DNA from: Firmicutes bacterium HGW-Firmicutes-2 | GTDB taxonomy: Bacteria; Bacillota; Clostridia; Lachnospirales; Vallitaleaceae | Assembly (NCBI GenBank): GCA_002841495.1 | Contig: PGZV01000022.1 | Span: 31,751-95,750, forward strand | Reading direction: 5' to 3' | DNA length: 64,000 bases | Shown: piece after piece, positions 48,857-57,028 of the stretch | Position numbering within the stretch: the stretch's first letter is position 1 | Layout of the letters: every line of letters begins with the position of its first letter | Program-made: the position numbers and the translations under genes | Notes under the pieces: generated by a model | What the model was told of the DNA's origin: nothing | What the model saw: the letters and a program-made list of their open reading frames with translations, nothing else | Database searches by the model: none

Positions 48857-48882
48857 AAAAAAAGTGGCAAGCCACTTTTTTT
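48857..48882 (-). terminator. Terminator of ppk2
   Basis: AAAAAAAGTGG (48857-48867) and CCACTTTTTTT (48872-48882) form an 11-bp stem with a 4-base loop and continuous T/A runs, just after the ppk2 stop at 48890. The 230-bp gap to aroF holds nothing else I recognise. Confidence 0.8.
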
Positions 48883-48889
48883 CTAATCT

Positions 48890-49705
48890 TTATGATTTAT
48901 CTTTGATGAGCGTTTTTGCAACATCCGGTACTAAAGTCTGTTCTTCAAAAGGAGGTCGAATATAATTGGTCTCTTCCTGTCTTTCCGGTAGTTTAATTTT
49001 TTCCGGTGTTAAATCTTGATAATCAATTTTACTTAATAAATGGGATATGCAATTAATACGGGCATGCTTTTTAATATCTGCATCCACCACATACCATGGT
49101 GCCTGTTTTATATCTGTATAGGCAAACATCGTGTCTTTTGCCCTGGAATACTCAACCCAAAACCTTCTGGATTCCACATCCATAGGGCTAATCTTCCACC
49201 GTTTTGTAGGATCATTGATGCGATCTTGGAATCTACTTTCTTGTTCATCATCGCTCACTGAAAACCAGTATTTGATCAATATAATACCTGACCGCACGAG
49301 CATTTTTTCGAATTCAGGGGCACTTCTTAAGAACTCCTGATATTCCTCTTCCGTACAAAAACTCATAACACGCTCAACACCGGCTCTGTTGTACCAGCTA
49401 CGGTCAAAAAGCACGATTTCTCCTGCCGCTGGAAGATGCGACACATATCTTTGAAAATACCACTGGGTCTTTTCTTTTTCCGTTGGGATACCAAGGGCAA
49501 CAACTCTACAAACACGAGGATTGAGCTTTTCCGTTATACGCTTAATGACGCCACCTTTACCGGCTGCGTCCCTACCTTCGAAGACCACAACAACCCTAAG
49601 TCCTTTTGCTTTTACCCACTCCTGTAATTTTACCAGTTCCACTTGCAATTCATCTAGCTTCTTCAAATAAACCTTATTGGCTATTTTTTTCTTTTTATCA
49701 CCCAA
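48890..49705 (-). CDS. ppk2: Polyphosphate kinase 2 (PPK2 family)
   Basis: This 271-residue P-loop protein has VFEGRDAAGKGGVIKRI (Walker A), PTEKEKTQWYFQRYVSHLPAAGE (lid region), FDRSWYNRAGVERVM (Walker B type) and RFQDRINDPTKRWK near residue 180. PPK2 enzymes move phosphate between polyphosphate and nucleotides; single-domain forms of this size mostly phosphorylate ADP/GDP or NMPs. Start is TTG at 49705. Which nucleotide is preferred cannot be read here. Confidence 0.93.
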   Translation of the reverse strand: MGDKKKKIANKVYLKKLDELQVELVKLQEWVKAKGLRVVVVFEGRDAAGKGGVIKRITEKLNPRVCRVVALGIPTEKEKTQWYFQRYVSHLPAAGEIVLFDRSWYNRAGVERVMSFCTEEEYQEFLRSAPEFEKMLVRSGIILIKYWFSVSDDEQESRFQDRINDPTKRWKISPMDVESRRFWVEYSRAKDTMFAYTDIKQAPWYVVDADIKKHARINCISHLLSKIDYQDLTPEKIKLPERQEETNYIRPPFEEQTLVPDVAKTLIKDKS

Positions 49706-49836
49706 AACCTAACCCCCCATACAAAAACTAATTTTACTGTTACTCATATTCTAACATACTATCTATATCAATAATACACTAAAAAGACTTAGTGGGATTA
49801 TATCACCATAAGCCTCGCATTTATATTTTATAGCGT

Positions 49837-49865
49837 TTGCTTTTTTTATATGAATTCGCTATAAT
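49837..49865 (+). promoter_or_regulatory. Sigma-A promoter of the DUF1294 gene
   Basis: TTGCTT (49837-49842), a 17-bp spacer and TATAAT (49860-49865) form a good promoter. Because the -35 element covers the upstream ATG-like start of the frame, translation must begin further downstream. Confidence 0.7.
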
Positions 49866-49896
49866 CAATTTAGATTTATTGAGAGGAGCAACAACT

Positions 49897-50169
49897 TTGA
49901 TTGACAACTTCCTATTAATTACAATTGCAGTTATTAATTGTTTCACCTTTGCCGTTTACGGCATTGATAAAATAAAAGCCGTTAACAATGAATGGCGTGT
50001 TTCTGAAAAAAGATTGTTAAGTTTATCTATGTTAGGACCCTTTGGCTCTTTACTTGGTATGAAGCTTTTTCGCCATAAAGTTAAAAAACCTAGATTCTAT
50101 GTCGGCATTCCTTTTTTTGCTATCGTTCAGCTTATTCTCATCAGCCTTTACATGGCCTTTATTCACTAG
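49897..50169 (+). CDS. DUF1294 membrane protein
   Basis: This 90-residue protein has three hydrophobic segments and the DUF1294 signature: TFAVYGIDKIKAVNNEWRVSE, followed by LSLSMLGPFGSLLGMKLFRHKV and FYVGIP. The start is TTG at 49897, behind GAGAGGAG at proper distance; the longer frame from 49837 is excluded by the promoter. Function is unknown. It converges with the DUF2225 gene and overlaps it by 11 bp. Confidence 0.85.
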   Translation: MIDNFLLITIAVINCFTFAVYGIDKIKAVNNEWRVSEKRLLSLSMLGPFGSLLGMKLFRHKVKKPRFYVGIPFFAIVQLILISLYMAFIH

Positions 50170-51001
50170 AAGTGGCTTCTTTTTCTTCTTTTATTTTTTG
50201 ATTGACCAAATCTTTAACGTCTCGTGCCTTGTCTTTTAGTCTCTGATGGCTACCTTCAGCTACCATTACCTTAGACAGCCAACGTTTTGAATGGCTATGG
50301 TCACCTAATTCATAAGCCAAAACACCTAATAAGTAATAATAAGTGGGTTGGTTCATACCAAAAACAGGAAAACTGATGGTCTCATAAGCTTCAAGAAAAC
50401 CCATATAGGCATTTTTTACAAAATTGAGGCGTTCTAAGGTTAATGCCTCTTTTTTATCCTCTTCTGTAAGCGTCTCCAAATACCCGTCAAGGATCCAGGA
50501 AATTCTTAAGCAAAGATATGCCTTGTTAATGCTTTTAGAGCCCATAACAATAGCGTTATACAACGCAAGCTTATTGTTAACCAAAGCCGTTTTATAATCA
50601 TAATCCTTTTGTTCTTCCTTAGGTATGAATTTGGAGGATATCTTTTCTCTTATGGCCTTAACCTGACGCTCAGAAATCTTATTATAACTTGTATTTAGAG
50701 CCGCGTAGCCACAAGCATTACATTGAACAACGTCATAAAGCAATGGATCAATCTTTGAGTAAACAGGGCGTAATGTCAGACTGGTTTTTTCAAATCTATT
50801 GACACTTGTTTTCACCGTTTTTGATAAAAATTCATGGTCGCAAACCGGACATTTGATTTTTCTATCAAATACCAGTTGTTGTGTCTTCTTTGTTGTTACC
50901 ACTTTTTTTACCTGTTTTTCATCTTTGGGTTGACTATTAAAATCCAAAGGTTGATCACTATCTAATCCAAAAGCGCCTAAATCTGAAAACATTGATTCCA
51001 T
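50159..51001 (-). CDS. DUF2225 protein with zinc-ribbon and TPR-like tail
   Basis: This 280-residue protein has CPVCDHEF near residue 60 and CNACGYAA near 105, a zinc ribbon typical of DUF2225, followed by a helical region (about 130-270) with repeats like those of TPR proteins (YYLLGVLAYELGDHSHSKRWL). The N-terminal 45 residues are low in order and rich in Lys and Gln. Function is unknown. Confidence 0.83.
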   Translation of the reverse strand: MESMFSDLGAFGLDSDQPLDFNSQPKDEKQVKKVVTTKKTQQLVFDRKIKCPVCDHEFLSKTVKTSVNRFEKTSLTLRPVYSKIDPLLYDVVQCNACGYAALNTSYNKISERQVKAIREKISSKFIPKEEQKDYDYKTALVNNKLALYNAIVMGSKSINKAYLCLRISWILDGYLETLTEEDKKEALTLERLNFVKNAYMGFLEAYETISFPVFGMNQPTYYYLLGVLAYELGDHSHSKRWLSKVMVAEGSHQRLKDKARDVKDLVNQKIKEEKEATSSE

Positions 51002-51045
51002 TATATACTCCTTATTGATTCATTCATAGCTACTCCAAAACCAAA

Positions 51046-51075
51046 GTTCTTCAATCCGTATCTAAATTGAAGAAC
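51046..51075 (-). terminator. Terminator of glnS
   Basis: A perfect 10-bp stem (51046-51055 with 51066-51075) lies just after the glnS stop codon, followed on the minus strand by a U-rich stretch (TTTGGTTTTGG). Confidence 0.65.
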
Positions 51076-51086
51076 CTTCTTATAAA

Positions 51087-52733
51087 CTAAAAATTACTCT
51101 TTAATGAAACAATCTGATTCATGACCAATAGCTCTTTCGTTGTAAGTTCTTTATCTACAACATAGTACCCATTTCGAATGAACTGGAAACGTTTCTCCCC
51201 TTGATCTATAAACTTCAAAATAGATCTTTCAACAAGAGCATCCTCATATACTTTTTTCGAATTCATATTAATGGACTCTACCAACTGATCATCACTGGGT
51301 TCTTCTAAAAATAAATCTTCATACAGCCTAACTGTACACTTGGTGACGTCTGACGCACTTAACCAATGAATGGTGCCTTTGGGTTTTCTTTCATTAAAGC
51401 CTGACCCACTTTTAGTTGCAGGATCATAGGTGCATCGAAGTTCAACCACTTCACCTTGATCATCTTTTATAACCTCATTACATTTTATAAAATATGCCGA
51501 TCTTAAACGAACTTCTTCTCCCGGAGATAATCTTTTGAATTTTTTAGAAGGTTGCTCACAAAAATCCTCACGTTCGATATACAGTTCTTTCGTAAAAGGC
51601 AGTTTTCTTGAACCAAATTCCGGATTTGAGAAATGGTTATCCACATCCACATATTCCGTTTCTTCAAGATTGGTTATGACAACTTTCAAGGGGCTTTGTA
51701 CCATCATTAGGCACATCACTTTTTCCTTCAAATCTTGTCGTACAAAGTGCTCCAACATTTTGTAGTCTACGGTTGTTGATGTTTTCGGTACACCGATTTC
51801 ATTCACAAAATCAAATATGGCTTCCTTAGTAACACCACGTCGTCTAAGACCTTTAATGGTAGGCAATCTAGGATCATCCCACCCATCCAAAATACCACTG
51901 TCCACCAATTGCTTCAGATAGCGTTTGGACGTTACCACGCCTGTAAGGTTCAATCTTCCAAACTCGATTTGTCTTGGTAATACGCCTTTTAAATCAAGGG
52001 CATCAAGTACCCAATCATACAATGGTCTGTGGTTAATAAATTCATTTGAACATAAGGAATGGGTTACACCTTCAATATAATCTTGAATGGGATGGGCAAA
52101 ATCATACATAGGATAAATACACCATTCACTACCGGTTCTATAGTGTTTTTCTTTTAGTACACGATAAATAACCGGATCTCTAAGGATTAGATTGGGGCTT
52201 TCCATATCAATTTTCGCTCTTAGGACACGTACACCTTCATCAACCAGACCAAGTCGCATGTCCTCAAACAATTTCAAATTTTCTTCCGGTGAACGATCTC
52301 TATATGGGCTATTCTTACCTGATTCAGTTAAAGTACCTCGGTAAGTTCGCATTTCTTCCATGGTCAAATCACAAACATAGGCTTTGCCTTGTCTAATTAA
52401 AAAGGTAGCATAATCAAAAATCTGCTTAGAATAGTCCGAGCCAAAGAAAGGTTCTTTACCATAATCACAACCAAGCCATGCCATATCTTCTATAATCGCA
52501 TGGACGTACTCCATATCTTCCTTCATTGGGTTTGTATCGTCAAATCTCAAATTAAACTGACCACCATATTTTTTTGCTATACCATAACTGATGTTGATGG
52601 CATAAGCACTTCCGATATGTAGATAGCCATTAGGCTCAGGGGGGAATCTGGTAACAACTTTGTCTATATTTCTGTTTTCTTTATCCTCATATACCAATCG
52701 GTCGACAAAATTCAACGCAACATTTTCACTCAT
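51087..52733 (-). CDS. glnS: Glutaminyl-tRNA synthetase
   Basis: GlnRS charges tRNA-Gln directly, so this organism need not use only the transamidation route. The 548-residue protein has the class I signatures PEPNGYLHIGSA (HIGH box) and VTSKRYLKQLV (KMSKS box, which E. coli has as VMSKRKL), the RFDDTNPMKE element and the PTIKGLRRRGVT loop, and a C-terminal anticodon-binding beta-barrel. No YqeY-type extension is present. It is the only aminoacyl-tRNA synthetase in the window. Confidence 0.96.
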   Translation of the reverse strand: MSENVALNFVDRLVYEDKENRNIDKVVTRFPPEPNGYLHIGSAYAINISYGIAKKYGGQFNLRFDDTNPMKEDMEYVHAIIEDMAWLGCDYGKEPFFGSDYSKQIFDYATFLIRQGKAYVCDLTMEEMRTYRGTLTESGKNSPYRDRSPEENLKLFEDMRLGLVDEGVRVLRAKIDMESPNLILRDPVIYRVLKEKHYRTGSEWCIYPMYDFAHPIQDYIEGVTHSLCSNEFINHRPLYDWVLDALDLKGVLPRQIEFGRLNLTGVVTSKRYLKQLVDSGILDGWDDPRLPTIKGLRRRGVTKEAIFDFVNEIGVPKTSTTVDYKMLEHFVRQDLKEKVMCLMMVQSPLKVVITNLEETEYVDVDNHFSNPEFGSRKLPFTKELYIEREDFCEQPSKKFKRLSPGEEVRLRSAYFIKCNEVIKDDQGEVVELRCTYDPATKSGSGFNERKPKGTIHWLSASDVTKCTVRLYEDLFLEEPSDDQLVESINMNSKKVYEDALVERSILKFIDQGEKRFQFIRNGYYVVDKELTTKELLVMNQIVSLKSNF

Positions 52734-52917
52734 ATACTGACTCCTTAGCCATTTATATTTTTTTCAGCCTTTGCTGATTATTTCATGACTCTTCAAATTC
52801 TCTGTAGCATTCCTATTATACTATAGGTCTTAGGAATTTGAAAGCATGAAGTCTTCTTAAACGTCTTTACAATTCTAACAAGGAAAGACCAATGTGTCAA
52901 ATCATGACTCAGAGTAC

Positions 52918-52963
52918 AAAAAAGTAACAATCCACTATGTATCTCATAGATTGCTACTTTTTT
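52918..52963 (-). terminator. Terminator after the membrane protein gene
   Basis: A 15-bp stem with one mismatch (52918-52932 with 52949-52963) plus an inner CTATG/CATAG stem, flanked by A6 and T6 runs. It follows the stop at 52985 and precedes glnS. Confidence 0.8.
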
Positions 52964-52984
52964 ATTCTAAAACTATTATCAGTG

Positions 52985-53590
52985 CTAAAAAAATCTATTT
53001 TTTTGATCCATTTCACTTTGTATGCCAAAATCAATTCTCTCATGTATACACTCAAATAGACTCAGACTGGATACATCATAGGCTTGTCCCGTTCTGTTAT
53101 TATATATAATGCCTTTATTGCTGATGGTTATGGAATCAAGCATTTCCATAGCCAGAAACTCTACGGTAATGTCGCCACTTAGTGTCGGGCTTTTTGTAAT
53201 GGTTGTAGATTCCTTAAAAGAAGGTATGTACATGGTTTCTTCAAGTGTTGTTATGATGTCATGTATAACCGCTGGATCTTTAATCCAATAAGCTTCATGC
53301 TGTCCTTTGCTCACTTTTAATGAAAAAATACTCGCCGTATGCTCAGACGCAATCACATCGTTAAAACTCTGAACCTGATAATAATTGAATATGGTAATGA
53401 GACTGGTAATAATCATAAATATCATCATGAATTGAGTCCTTGGACTACCGATCCACAAAACCGCCAAATGATTTTTACCTATATTATGTTTTTCAATGTT
53501 AAGCATATGTATCATGCTGTTAATAATAATCAACATGAAAATGACACCATAGAATATAGCACCATAAAATATAAACTCAGTAAAAATCAT
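52985..53590 (-). CDS. Uncharacterised membrane protein
   Basis: This 201-residue protein has two hydrophobic segments, at about 7-27 and 52-71, followed by a soluble domain with a repeated pattern of Thr and Ser (ESTTITKSPTLSGDITVEF). I do not recognise the family. The ATG at 53590 follows GGGAGG; the GTG at 53602 overlaps it. It is divergent from the deacetylase at 53768. Confidence 0.65.
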   Translation of the reverse strand: MIFTEFIFYGAIFYGVIFMLIIINSMIHMLNIEKHNIGKNHLAVLWIGSPRTQFMMIFMIITSLITIFNYYQVQSFNDVIASEHTASIFSLKVSKGQHEAYWIKDPAVIHDIITTLEETMYIPSFKESTTITKSPTLSGDITVEFLAMEMLDSITISNKGIIYNNRTGQAYDVSSLSLFECIHERIDFGIQSEMDQKNRFF

Positions 53591-53670
53591 AATGCCTCCC
53601 ACTAGATTGATAATTATTTTTTGATGACTTTAGTCACTTTTTTCCGCTCATTATTTTTTTATAGCCCTAC

Positions 53671-53700
53671 TTGGCATGTTTTAACTTCTAGTATTATAAT
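53671..53700 (+). promoter_or_regulatory. Sigma-A promoter upstream of the deacetylase gene
   Basis: TTGGCA (53671-53676), an 18-bp spacer and TATAAT (53695-53700) precede the gene at 53768; a second TATAAT lies at 53712-53717. Confidence 0.5.
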
Positions 53701-53767
53701 GATGAATATGCTATAATTTTTAATTGTTAGTCCATCCAGCACAACATGATCAGGGAGGCGTTATCGC

Positions 53768-54520
53768 ATGTCCTTTACGACTTTATTATATCACGAGATC
53801 AGGGAAAGTCTTACACTAAGACCCGATTCACCATCCCCCATAAAAGTCAAACAAAGTTATACAGATCTATTACCTACCATACTTTTTGTTACTTTAGAGA
53901 ATTTCGAAGCACAAATGCAGAATCTGTACGAACAAAATTATCATACATTAACCTTAAATGAAGTCATAGATTACTATTACAGTGGTGCCGAAATACCTAA
54001 GAAGTCTGTGTTGATTACTTTTGATGACTGTTATCAATCTCTATGGTATTATGCTTATCCTGTGTTAAAAAAATATAACTTTCATGCAGTAGCTTTTGTA
54101 GTTACAGGTTGGTTAAACGAGCACTCAGAACCATTTAACCCCAATCAATCTATTTGTTTAACTGCCGAGAGCCTTAAAAATATGAGTGATGTCTTTGAGT
54201 ATGCCAACCATACACACGCATTTCATATACGACTTAATCCAACAACAAATAAAGCGATGATTTCAAGTGGTCTGGAATTTTCCCAAGATTTAGACCGTTG
54301 TAATGCTAACCCATTGATTACTTCACCACAAGTTTTTGCTTATACTTTCGGTCTATATAATGATGCCAATATCGCTTTACTTAAAGACAAAAGTTTCAAA
54401 CTGGCATTCACCAGTGCCACGGGCAAAAATACAAGGGATACGAATCCATTATTGTTAAATAGAAATGTAATCCCTCACTTCATGGACTTGTCGACTTTCA
54501 ATCTGATTCTCAACTCATAA
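53768..54520 (+). CDS. NodB-type polysaccharide deacetylase, cytoplasmic type
   Basis: This 250-residue protein has LLYHEIRE, ITFDDCYQSL (the metal aspartate motif) and NHTHAFH. In the NodB family the two metal histidines stand as H-S/T-x-x-H; here the order HTHAFH leaves no strict match, so activity is uncertain. There is no signal peptide. It precedes the substrate-binding lipoprotein by 18 bp and shares its transcript, so it may serve the same pathway. Confidence 0.8.
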   Translation: MSFTTLLYHEIRESLTLRPDSPSPIKVKQSYTDLLPTILFVTLENFEAQMQNLYEQNYHTLTLNEVIDYYYSGAEIPKKSVLITFDDCYQSLWYYAYPVLKKYNFHAVAFVVTGWLNEHSEPFNPNQSICLTAESLKNMSDVFEYANHTHAFHIRLNPTTNKAMISSGLEFSQDLDRCNANPLITSPQVFAYTFGLYNDANIALLKDKSFKLAFTSATGKNTRDTNPLLLNRNVIPHFMDLSTFNLILNS

Positions 54521-54538
54521 AATATAAAGGAGAACATC

Positions 54539-55489
54539 ATGAAAAAAACAATCACATTACTGATGCTAATTACCCTTCTTTCCGTCCTCTTTGGTTGTTC
54601 AAAAGAAATGAACTCCGGTACCTCAATAGACTTATTACCTTCAGGTGAGGTCTTAAATATCGGTATTCTGCCAGCCGAAGCCTCCATTCCTATCATCATT
54701 GCAAAAGAAAAAGGCTTTTTCGAAGAGATTGGTGTCAATGTTTCGATAAAAACATTTACATCACCTAACGATAGAAATATTGCTGTTCAAGCCAAAGAGA
54801 TTGATGGTACAATCGGTGATGTTATGACGGCTGCTGTTTTTGTTGATCGTGGTATACCCATGAAAATCACCTCGGATATACGAGAGGATTTCAAAATACT
54901 CTCTTCACCTAATTCTTCAGTTAGGACCATAAAAGCATTAGATGGCAAAACAGTTTCTCTTGTTCCTAACTTCATTTTAGAATATATTATGGATACCTTT
55001 GCTAAAGAGAACGATATCACTTATGACATTGTCGAGATACCTTCTTTTGCTGCAAGAGCGGAAGCACTCATGTCTGACCAAATTGATGGTGTTGTTTTCA
55101 CTGAGCCTCAAGCCGGTATGTTGGTTACAAATGGCGCTCATTTATTGGGCAGTTCAAAAACAGCAGGTATTAAAGGTGGCGCCTTTATCTTCACGGAAGA
55201 TGTGTTACTAGGTCGACCCGGTGATGTAAAAGCATTTTATGAAAGTTATAATGAAGCTATAGATTATATGAACGAAGTTGAAGTCAGTGCGTATAGTGAA
55301 ATCTTAGCCAATTATCAGTTTCCTGAATCTATTAATGACTATTTGTCCAATCAAGAAGAAGTTTTCCAATATGCGGGACATATAAGCGTTGAACAATTTG
55401 ATGATATTATGGAATGGACCAAAGAAAAAGAACAGATTAGTCGATTATATTCTTTTGAAGAGCTTACAGATTTTTCTTATATTGACTAA
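54539..55489 (+). CDS. ABC transporter substrate-binding lipoprotein (SsuA/ThiY-like)
   Basis: This 316-residue protein has a lipoprotein signal with a LLSVLFGC lipobox (cysteine near residue 21). The rest is an NMT1/SsuA-like fold: LNIGILPAEASIPIIIAKEKGFFEEIGV, an IDGTIGDVMTAAV segment and DGVVFTEPQAGML. It probably captures a small sulfonate- or thiamine-precursor-like ligand; ligand unknown. The partner permease and ATPase are on the opposite strand next to it, converging on a shared terminator. Confidence 0.9.
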   Translation: MKKTITLLMLITLLSVLFGCSKEMNSGTSIDLLPSGEVLNIGILPAEASIPIIIAKEKGFFEEIGVNVSIKTFTSPNDRNIAVQAKEIDGTIGDVMTAAVFVDRGIPMKITSDIREDFKILSSPNSSVRTIKALDGKTVSLVPNFILEYIMDTFAKENDITYDIVEIPSFAARAEALMSDQIDGVVFTEPQAGMLVTNGAHLLGSSKTAGIKGGAFIFTEDVLLGRPGDVKAFYESYNEAIDYMNEVEVSAYSEILANYQFPESINDYLSNQEEVFQYAGHISVEQFDDIMEWTKEKEQISRLYSFEELTDFSYID

Positions 55490-55501
55490 GATGCCAAAAA
55501 T

Positions 55502-55547
55502 AAAAGAAGCTGCAAATCAGTTTAAATGCTGATTTGCAGCTTCTTTT
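55502..55547. terminator. Shared terminator between SBP and permease genes
   Basis: A perfect 19-bp stem (55502-55520 with 55529-55547), with A/T runs at both ends, serves both convergent genes. Confidence 0.9.
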
Positions 55548-56226
55548 TATTGCCAAGGTGTTAGGCATACTTCTATATAGTCTAAAATTTTAAATAACAA
55601 AATACCTACAAATCCCAATACCAAAATGCCACTAAACATCTCAATATAATTCATCTTTGTCCAAGCGCTTAACACATAATAACCAATACCATAGGTTGTT
55701 GCATAGTTTTCAGCAAAAAACAAGGATGCAAGTGCTATGCCTATACTCATTCTTAAGCCTGTGAAAAGATTGGGTAATATGGCCGGTAGTATCAGATATC
55801 TTATTCTCTGCTTCCTGTTTACAAGGTAGCTATCCATTACTTTAAAATATATATTGTCAATATGCTTAATGCCATCTCTAATAGATAAAATAATCTGAAA
55901 TACAATAATCCAAACCATCAAAATAATCTTGGACGTATTACCAAGTCCGAACATCAGCATAAACACCGGTAGAAAAGCCACCTTTGGTATTGGATATATA
56001 AAATAGAGAAAGTCAACAGCGAGATACCAATGGCTGCTACTACCCTTAAAATACTTGCTAAAGAGTGTTGAGAAAGTATTAAGATATGACTTAAAGTATA
56101 GATGATTGTTGTTATGGGCGACGGCACTGTATGTGTCTTTAATACGACATGAAAAAGTTGCCATATCAGCAAAAAACTAATTAAACCTACAGCCATGTTT
56201 TTAAATAGAAAAGTATTATCTTTCAC
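55547..56226 (-). pseudogene. ABC transporter permease with internal deletion and frameshift
   Basis: Two frames together give a SsuC-type permease. The N-terminal 50 or so residues come from the GTG at 56226 (behind GGAGGTG), ending LASILRVVAAIGISLL. The remainder from the other frame continues with FIYPIPKVAFLPVFMLMFGLGNTSK to the end. Between the two the family usually has 15-20 more residues, so about 50 bases appear lost, with a shift of frame. The ATPase gene upstream overlaps the start by 11 bp. The transporter is likely inactive, unless this is an assembly error. Confidence 0.7.
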
Positions 56227-56962
56227 CTAACACCTCCATATTTAATCTTTTTCGAATTTTGATACATGCATCATAAAATCCCAATTGTTCCCTCGGTTTA
56301 GTTATACCAAAATATGGGTTAGTTATTGAGGAAATATGACCATCATCATTAATGATTAGAATGGTCTGGCCTAAGATCATAGCCTCTTCGACATCGTGGG
56401 TCACAAACAATAAGGTCCCCTTCTGCTTCATTTGCTCCTTTAAGATTAATTTTTGTAATACTTCTTTGGTCATAGCATCCAAAGCCGATGTGGGTTCATC
56501 CATCAGAAGAAGGTCCGGCTTTTCTATGAGCGTCCTAGCCAGAGCCACCCTTTGCCGTTCACCGCCACTTAATTCTTTTGGATACTTATGTTGATGACCA
56601 TCAAGGCCAATCTCTTTTATCATATCCTCAACAACCCAGTTATCATCCTTCTTCCATCCTTTAATCTTTAACGGCATGGCGATTGCCTCTCCCACCGTTT
56701 GCCACGGAAATAATCCAAGCTCTTGGAACAAAAATGAAGTTTCTCTTCTTGGTTGATTGAGGATAGAACCTTTTATGGTTATTCTCCCTTTATCCGGATT
56801 AAGAAATCCTGCGATTAGATTGAGTAAAGTGCTTTTGCCTGAACCTGATTTTCCAATAAGGGCATAAGCTATATTCTCTTCTAAGACCAAATTCAATCGG
56901 TCAAAAACCTGCTGATTCTCAAAACATATTGTAACGTCATTGAGTTCCACAAATATACTCAT
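56216..56962 (-). CDS. ABC transporter ATP-binding protein (nitrate/sulfonate type)
   Basis: This 248-residue ATPase has Walker A GKSGSGKSTLLNLI, the Q-loop LFQELGLFPWQTV, the signature LSGGERQRVALARTL, Walker B LLLMDEPTSALD and the switch histidine FVTHDVEEA. It fits the SsuB/TauB family, in line with the SsuA-like binding protein and SsuC-like permease next to it. Intact, in contrast to the permease. Confidence 0.93.
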   Translation of the reverse strand: MSIFVELNDVTICFENQQVFDRLNLVLEENIAYALIGKSGSGKSTLLNLIAGFLNPDKGRITIKGSILNQPRRETSFLFQELGLFPWQTVGEAIAMPLKIKGWKKDDNWVVEDMIKEIGLDGHQHKYPKELSGGERQRVALARTLIEKPDLLLMDEPTSALDAMTKEVLQKLILKEQMKQKGTLLFVTHDVEEAMILGQTILIINDDGHISSITNPYFGITKPREQLGFYDACIKIRKRLNMEVLGER

Positions 56963-57028
56963 AACTAACTCCTACTCATTTAATCTGTCTTTGAGACATG
57001 GTTCATTAATCTAGCTTATACCTTTCTC

